Origin: Bombardia bombarda | Lineage: Eukaryota > Ascomycota > Sordariomycetes > Sordariales > Lasiosphaeriaceae | DNA length: 64,000 nt | Direction: 5' to 3' | Assembly: GCA_030512295.1 (NCBI GenBank) | Contig: JAULSR010000010.1 | Location: 310,001 to 374,000 of the forward strand | Shown: piece by piece, positions 57,832 to 64,000 of the stretch | Layout: each line of letters opens with the position of its first letter | Position numbering within the stretch: the first letter of the stretch is position 1 | Program-made: the position numbers and the translations under genes | The notes under the pieces: generated by a model | Databases searched by the model: none | Told to the model about the DNA's origin: nothing | The model's input: the letters and a program-made list of their open reading frames with translations, nothing else

Positions 57832-58436
57832 TCTTGCAGCTGATGTGTGGCGAGACGAGCCGCGTCCCTCTCAATTGGCGTTGGAAATGGAGGCAGCGAC
57901 AGCGACAGCGACAGCGACCTAAGCTCCCGTCAATAGGTCATTCATGCCTTCGTCCATTGGAAGCTCCAGGCCCACTTGTTCCGTCCCTCTCACAAGCCGG
58001 ATCACGTGTGCCAAGACCTTTAACCAAGCCAAGGTACCCAGAGAGCTAGGTACGTACTACGCTAGTACAGTATAACCTAGCGCGCTACGGGATACCTAGG
58101 TACCTAGGTACCTACCACAGTGAGGTACTGTGTGGCTGCTGGTCTGTGTTGTATCGTCCGTGGGCCAGTGAACGTACTCAGCAGCACCCGCCTAGGCTGC
58201 CCTGCCGCGTCAAGGCTCAGGCCAGGAACAGCCTCATCAGCCTCCAGCTGTTCATTCGTACCTTCCACCCAATACTTTGCATCTCAACCTATCTTACAAT
58301 AACCTATCCGCCTCAGCCTCTATCCCTCGCCGAACTAACCGATTGCTCTACGAACTGCACCAGACGATCCCCAAGAAGCTGGTTTCCTCAACATCCTAAT
58401 CCCCCAACCCTCAACGTTCTGCGTCGGACCGCCAAG
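57832..58436. promoter_or_regulatory. divergent promoter region NUO40 / RPN9
   Basis: 605 nt separate the two divergent start codons. It contains a GACAGC hexamer repeat (57894-57918), the CCTAGGTACCTAGGTACC palindromic tandem (about 58091-58112) and a pyrimidine/CCTC-rich stretch before RPN9. No TATA box of note. Confidence 0.6.
57894..57918. repeat. GACAGC hexanucleotide repeat
   Basis: About four perfect copies of the hexamer in the presumed NUO40 5' leader. Confidence 0.9.
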
Positions 58437-59686
58437 ATGAACGTCGACACCATCTCCGACTTCCTCGCCGACCAGCGCGATGCCGCCCCGAGGAGCTGCA
58501 ACATGTCGTGCTCGAGTTTGAGACGCTCTGGGAGCGCAAGCTATGGCATCAACTCACAAACCTCCTCATCGACTTTTTCAACAACCCCGGCAGCGCCCCC
58601 CAACGCCTACAGTTCTACAAGGTCTTCATCCTCAAGTTTGCCGACAAGATCAACCAACTCAAGCTTGTCGACCTCGCCCTGAAGGCAGCAACACAATGTA
58701 GAGGTATGGTCACTCAACCACACCTAAAAAACACCATGCGCTCGAGCAAACAGAGCTCTTGTTGCGCCATTAGCGGTATGACTGAACACTAACACGGGAG
58801 GCCAGACAACCAGGAGCGCCTCACCTTCATGGAGGCGGTAGCCAAAAAGGTCGACACCGTGGACTCCCAAGATGCCCTCGTATTCGCCACCATCGCCGTC
58901 GCCCGCGTCAAGCTCGACCTCGAGGACCTCGACGGCGCACGAAAAGACCTCGACCGCGCCGAGCGCGTGCTCGACAGCTTCGACTCGGTCGAGACCATCG
59001 TGCACGCCGCCTTCTACGGCGCCAACGCCGACTACTACCAGGCCAAGATGGACTTTAGCTCGTACTACCGCAACACCCTGCTCTACCTCGCCTGCATCGA
59101 CGTCAAGGCCCTCAGCCCCGCTGAGCGCCGTAGCCGCGCCTACGACCTGAGCATCGCCGCCCTCGTCAGCACCAGCATCTACAACTTTGGCGAGCTGTTG
59201 CTGCACCCCATACTCGACGCCCTGGCCCAGCAAGACGACGACAAGTGGCTGCGCGACCTGCTGTTTGCCTTCAACCGCGGCGACCTGGCCGCGTACGACG
59301 TGTTGTCGGGTCACATCAGCTCCAACCCCCTGCTTGCCAAGCACAGCCGCCAGCTGCGCGAGAAGATCTACCTGGCCGCCCTGACCGAGGCCGTCTTCCG
59401 CCGCCCCCCTCACGACCGCGCTATGACCTTCGACACCATCGCCGCCGAGACAAAGGTGCACCCGGACGAGATCGAGCACCTCATCATGAAGGCGCTCAGC
59501 TTGGGCCTGCTGCGCGGCACCATCGACCAGGTGGACGAGGTGGCCCATATCAACTGGGTCCAGCCAAAGGTGCTGGACATGAAGCAGATCGAGAACATGC
59601 GCGGGCGGTTAAAGGAGTGGGATTCGAGTGTCAATCAGCTCGGGAACTGGATCGAGAATGTGGGGCAGGATGTCTGGGCGGCGTGA
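58437..59686 (+). CDS. RPN9: 26S proteasome regulatory subunit Rpn9 (PSMD13), apparent 1-nt frameshift in exon 1
   Basis: Exon 1 is 58437-58703, the intron 58704-58805 and exon 2 58806-59686. From the ATG the frame reads MNVDTISDFLADQRDAAP, then derails into RSCNMSC. One base later the family sequence continues as EELQHVVLEFETLWERKLWH. The frame therefore lacks one base in the CCCC run at 58486-58489; with it restored the protein would have 382 residues, the normal size. No intron could bridge so small a gap. Downstream the sequence is intact: KLVDLALKAATQCR + DNQERLTFMEAV, VSTSIYNFGELLLHPIL, and the C-terminal PCI domain ending VQPKVLDMKQIENMRGRL and GNWIENVGQDVWAA. Rpn9 is a structural PCI subunit of the proteasome lid. 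A homopolymer sequencing error is the simplest explanation; a true lesion or ribosomal frameshift cannot be excluded. Confidence 0.9.
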
Positions 59687-60160
59687 GGAGGAGGTCCTTG
59701 AAAGCGGTGGCGGTAGCAGTGGCTCAACGGAGGAAAAAGCAGGCATGATTGCTGATAGGCGTGGCCGGCACGGCCAAGCAAAGTGTCTGATGTGTCCTCC
59801 CACTCATGATGACCCAACGGGGCAGGGACAGACAGATATCTGCGGGCAGACATACAAGATATGCTGCCTTGTACAATATGCGTAATAGACATAGCAGGGG
59901 ATATCGACCTGTCTATCACAACAGTGCCGCCACAAAAGAGCTGGCATATTGAGCTATTCGCATTCTTCTTGATTCATAGTCGAATCCGTTGATTTATCTG
60001 TGACTTTGTAGCCCTTTCATTAACATTAAATTGCTACGCCGTGTAACCGAAATCACCGTCCATGCATCGCTACAGTTGAACCACTTGTATCTATATGTAC
60101 ACATACACCAATAACGCTAATGAACCACACCATATCATTAGCTCAACGAATTGGTATCTC
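59687..60160. other. convergent intergenic region RPN9-GAA1
   Basis: 3' flanks of two convergent genes, AT-rich near 59980-60080; nothing else seen. Confidence 0.6.
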
Positions 60161-62279
60161 TTATTTTGAAACCGGTTTACCCTCGACACCCTCCGCCTTC
60201 TTCTCTCCCTTCCTTTTCGGCCCCGACGAGGGCGTGGGCGGGGGCTTCCCCAGCACAGTAACACTCCCCGCCAGCCACGCCGGCCACCACACACACCACA
60301 CCACCACGGGCGAGTACATGCCGCTGACATCCCACGCAAACGCCGCCTCGCGCAGTACAGTGCCGAGGCTGACATCCCAATACACCGCGCCGGCAACGAG
60401 CACCGAGGTGGGCGCCACGGCGTCGAGCAGCAGCATGCATATGCCCCGCATGACGGGCGACCGCGGCCAGGGCTGCATGAAGGTAAGCGGGCAGGCGAGC
60501 AGGCCGACCAGGAGGGCGAGGCTGAAGTTGAGCGTGGCCAGCGAGGACAGGAACATGCCCAGGAGGAGGAGGGAGAAGGACTTGATGAGCTGGTATTGCT
60601 GGATGGTGGGGGTGTAGTATTTGGTGAGGAGGTGAGAGGAGAGGTGTGGGAGGATGGTGTTGAGGGCGGCGAAGGTGATGAAGGCTAGGGTCAGCATCTG
60701 GTGAGTTGGTTTTGTGTTAGTAGGAGATTTCAGATTTCTAGTTCAGATTCAGGGGTGGTAAAGGGGAAAGCTTACGCCATCGGGGGCGTTGTTGAACAGA
60801 TATAGTGGGACGACAGATAGAAACTGACACCCCGTTACAAAGCCTAGCGGTAGGAAGAGATCTCTCTCTACGGTCTGACTGCTGGTTTTGCTGTCCGACT
60901 TCTCGTCGTCACTCTTCTTATTCTCGGCTTTCCCGGATGTCGAGGTGAGTCCAGGCTGGCCGCTCTTCAGCCAAAGCGCAATGGCCATAATGGTGAAATT
61001 GGCAGCCACGAGCATGGCGCTGGGGAGGTATGTACCAATGCTGACGAAGCGGTGGGGGTGCATGAGGAGGTAAAAGAAGAAGCTCTGGTGCAGATGCTCG
61101 AGAAGGTTGTTCAAGCTGCGGAAGGTGCCCTCAATGACACGGCCCATGGCCATCTCGTCCTGCCAGCCGTTGCCGAACGGCTGCAGCGTCACAGCGTCCA
61201 CATGATACGGGATGAAGCTGCTGTGGGGGCCGCTGGCCAGACCAAGACCCTGCTTCAGCATGCCGCGCAACATGGTGCGCAGACGATCGGGATACTTGTC
61301 GTCATGGCGCCACATCTCTTGCAGGCCGGTGCCCATGCCCATCTGGCCGCCGGCAATGTTGACGACCGAGTTGATCAGGTCCAAGTTGGGAAGCTGGCCG
61401 TTTATCCCATCGTAGACAATGTGGACGCTCTCAAAGCGGTCCTCCCGGACGTAGTCGATGGCGACGGCGCCCTGCAGCGCACCCGACTTAAGGGGCAGAC
61501 TGTCGACGCGCGACGAATCGTGGGCATCGTGGTACGCGTCAACCCAGGCCTGAGGGCCGGCGATGCTGTCGGGTGTCAAGAGGAAGATGATGTCCTTGGA
61601 CCACAGCGACCAGCGCTTGAAGTAGCGGGCCAGGGTCAGGAGGAGGGCAACGCCGTTGCGGTTCAGCTCCCCCTTGGCGTTCTTCCAAGCCGCCACTAGC
61701 ACGATTGCCTCGGTGGCATCGCCGCGCGGCGCCTGCAGGATGGCATACGTATTCTCACCCGAGTAGACATGACCGGCGGAATGATAGGTGAAGTTTTGGC
61801 GGCCGACTTTGAGGCCGAGGCCCTTGAGGATGGACTCGAGCTTGTCGTTTATTCTGCCATACGACACAAGGCTTGGTCAGCGAGGATCTCAGTAGTCGCA
61901 TATGTAAACCCATGGGCGTACTCAATGTTGCTCTGGTGAACCAATGCGTTGACCTCGTGCTTGTAGGCTCTGAAGACGTTCTGGTCGCTGCCGCCAAAGT
62001 AGGTATGGACTTGGCCAGGCAAGAGGGCGTTCTCCGAGATGTAGGTCCTCCGAGAGTACTCGTTTTTCGGGAGCAGGAAGAGCCAGACGACGCCCACGAG
62101 AATACAGAGCAGGGATAGGTAGGGCGGAAGTTTGAGGATGCGCGGGTCGCGTCTGATGCGCGATGCGCCGCGGGCTGTAAATGCAGCGTCAGTCAGTCAC
62201 TCCATCACCGTCGGTCAATTGGGCAGTACAACGAGATCGAGACGGAAGAAAGTCAGCACTCACATATAAGGCTCGGCAT
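60161..62279 (-). CDS. GAA1: GPI transamidase subunit Gaa1
   Basis: Four exons: 62264-62279, 61922-62174, 60776-61853 and 60161-60697, 627 residues. Exon 1 is only 16 nt (MPSLI). An N-terminal transmembrane segment (YLSLLCILVGVVWLFLLP) is followed by the luminal domain: NALLPGQVHTYFGGSDQNVF, NIE + INDKLESILKGLGLKVGRQN across intron 2, APRGDATEAIVLVAAWKN, LARYFKRWSLWSKDIIFLL, VYDGINGQLPNLDLINS, HSSFIPYHVDAVTLQPFG and FRSLNNLLEHLHQSFFFYLL. C-terminal TM helices follow, and a Lys-rich end. Gaa1 is the M28-peptidase-like subunit of the ER GPI transamidase that attaches GPI anchors. Intron 2 (61854-61921) is open in the upstream frame for 22 codons, which could mislead gene callers; the splice used restores the family sequence. 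Confidence 0.94.
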
Positions 62280-62832
62280 CTTGGCTGTTCCCACAAACAC
62301 CGGCCAGTGCTCCGTTCGAAATGAAGCTCGTCGAGAGCTGTTGCCGTGAACGAGATCAGATGAACATCCCGTCGTTTACTTGATGCTCAAGCAGGGGCAG
62401 TTCGGTGTCGTTTACCAATTGCTGCAGGCGAGCTCGCAAGTTCAAGCTAGGGGGCTATTTAGGGGACGTTGAGGTACCTTGTCGCAGCCGCTAAGTGGAA
62501 CCTACCACTACCAATACGTAGTCCGATCACTACCTACCCCTAACCCTCGAGCTGATTTGGCTACTCCCAAGTCCCGTATACACAGGCTATGAAACATTGC
62601 CATCTTTTACAGTAAGATGGTAAAAGTCTTATTATATGATACCCAAGATGACAAGACTGTCAGTATCGTTATGACATTAAGCAACAGAATCCAAACTGAG
62701 CCAAGCCGCCGTACCGCCATCGCTGCTGCTAGGTACCACAAGATACAACTCAAGATGCATCCATACAACATTGCAACAACGTAGCTCAATAATATTAGAT
62801 AATGTATTGTACAGTAGAACAAGAATCATTAT
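62280..62832. other. intergenic region GAA1-RBD2
   Basis: GAA1 promoter and RBD2 3' flank. It has GAGGTACC and CTACCTACCCC-type words but nothing else. Confidence 0.6.
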
Positions 62833-64000
62833 TCATGGCCCGAGCCTCTGCGTGCTGCCCACAAGGCCCATGGCAACGCCCGGCCCACCACCCGGCCCGC
62901 CGGTAGACGGGAGGACGCCGAAGCGGCCGTACGTCTTTTGGTCCACGCTCACATAGAAAGGCAGCCGTGCCATGAGGTTGAGCTTAATCTCCACCCACCT
63001 AAGAATCTTTTCTGGCGGTGCAAGAAGCTTGAGGTATCCCAAGCCGCCTAAACAAACAGGGTCTGTTAGTATGCGAGTAGCGGAAAAGAAGCTGAGAGAA
63101 AACAACATACAGACATAGCCCACCACCAGCCCAGAGAAGTGTCCGAGCAAGCTGGAGCTGGGTACCAGTGCGGCGACGCACAGCACCATGACGATTGGTG
63201 TTGTCCAGGTGGGAATATTCCATGTGCCAATCACCAAGGACGGGTTGACGCGGTAGGTCCGTATCGCCTCCATACCCAACAGCAGGAATACCCACATACT
63301 ATATTCAAGTCAGTTTTCCATCATTACGCCATACTATACAGGACAACACCTCAGGTAGCCTACCTAGCTCCCATAACTGCCGTATTCCCCTTCAAGATAA
63401 ACATTTCAAAGATAACGTAAATGATGGCGGGTATCGTCGTCAAAGCTATGACACCCAATATTAGCTTTTGACTCTCTTATATTTCGTCATGTGTATAATA
63501 TGGAAGAGAACGAGAGCTTGAACTCACGACCAAAAAACAGCGCCAGCGATGTCAGCGTGCCGTACTCGCTCTCGAAGCGGTCCAAAAGCGGCGTGAGCGC
63601 CAGGATATTCATAATAGTATGGAGGATGTTCTGGTGGATGAAAGGGAATGTATTGATGCGGTATACTGCATGTTCGCGTGTTAGCAAGGCAATATACAGC
63701 ATATACATGTATATCCAGCCAGGTTACCAAATGTCTGGAAGCAATGCGCCCCAAAGGAGCCAGATAGATGGTCGTCGCCAGCTCCCAACAACACTCTCCG
63801 TGGGCGCATCCCCTTCTTCTCTCCCTCCGCCCCCAACCGGCAATCCCAACCAGCAATGCAGCTGGGCTGGAAATAGCTACCGCAGGTAGACAAGACACAA
63901 ACAGACAACACAGCACAGTAGAGGAAACAAGGGAATAAGTAACTGACAAGTTGTAATGCCCATCTCCTCTGGTATCAATGCGCCCCACTGCTGGACATCC
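62833..64000 (-). CDS. RBD2: rhomboid-family serine protease Rbd2 (5' end outside window)
   Basis: Exons seen: 63948-64000 (partial), 63528-63665, 63364-63445, 63111-63298 and 62833-63047; introns 63666-63947 (282 nt, long for this window), 63446-63527, 63299-63363 and 63048-63110. Readable blocks: VQQWGALIPEEMGITTL + YRINTFPFIHQNILHTIMN, LTPLLDRFESEYGTL, FFG + PLTTIPAIIYVIFEM, NTAVMGAS + MWVFLLLGMEA, LVPSSSLLGHFSGLVVGYVC + GLGYLKLLAPPEKILRW and VSVDQKTYGRFGVLPS. The GAS serine and the GHFSG histidine fit the rhomboid Ser-His dyad. Fission-yeast Rbd2 is a Golgi rhomboid that cleaves the sterol-regulated transcription factor precursor Sre1 with Cdc48. The cytosolic tail is Gly/Pro-rich (GGPGGGPGVAMG). 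The N-terminal part and start codon lie beyond the right edge. Confidence 0.93.

Noticed and set aside
58872..59384. Ser/Thr/Pro-rich frames overlapping RPN9 exon 2
   Set aside because: Out-of-frame shadows of the GC-rich RPN9 coding sequence.

Overview
This 64 kb window is nuclear DNA of a filamentous ascomycete, most likely a member of the Sordariomycetes. Protein-coding genes are interrupted by short introns (roughly 46-130 nt, one of 282 nt) with GT..AG borders. The gene set is typically fungal: a White Collar-1 blue-light receptor, a 40 kDa complex I subunit of 375 residues, a Slm1-type PH protein, a Ytp1-type membrane protein and a GH28 polygalacturonase remnant. I cannot fix the order or genus from sequence alone. 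No rRNA, tRNA, CRISPR array, transposon or secondary-metabolite cluster was found.

Layout, left to right: a VOC/glyoxalase-fold gene running off the left edge (-); EMG1/NEP1 18S rRNA methyltransferase (-); about 5.3 kb without a convincing gene; a secreted protein with a Gly/Ala and collagen-like Gly-Gln-Gln tail (+); SLM1-like PH-domain protein (+); a DHA2/Amf1-type MFS transporter with a long N-terminal tail (+); SDS23 CBS-domain regulator (-); PSE1/KAP121 importin (+); wc-1 (+); an unrecognised 415-residue protein (-); a weak hypothetical ORF (-); a polygalacturonase pseudogene (-); a small RSA3-like ribosome assembly protein (+); a YTP1-like membrane protein (-); a LACTB2-like metallo-hydrolase (-); UBP8, the SAGA deubiquitinase (+); EFM5, the eEF1A lysine methyltransferase (-); NUO40/NDUFA9 complex I subunit (-); RPN9 proteasome lid subunit (+, with an apparent 1-nt frameshift); GAA1 GPI transamidase subunit (-); RBD2 rhomboid protease running off the right edge (-).

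Most genes are conserved housekeeping genes, each with its own promoter; there are no operons and no obvious functional cluster. The right third (UBP8 to RBD2) is gene-dense. The left two thirds have long intergenic stretches with short palindromic motifs (TACGAAGTA, CCTAGGTA), simple repeats and minisatellites.

The observations most worth a second look are: the polygalacturonase gene broken by an in-frame stop and apparently lacking one repeat turn; the RPN9 frameshift in a C run; tandem 3' splice sites in which a TAG is skipped for a downstream AAG in three unrelated housekeeping genes; a 4-codon uORF whose stop overlaps the wc-1 start codon; and a run of four micro-exons at the 3' end of the MFS gene.

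All exon borders were read by eye from reading frame, splice consensus and remembered family patterns. No alignment was run.
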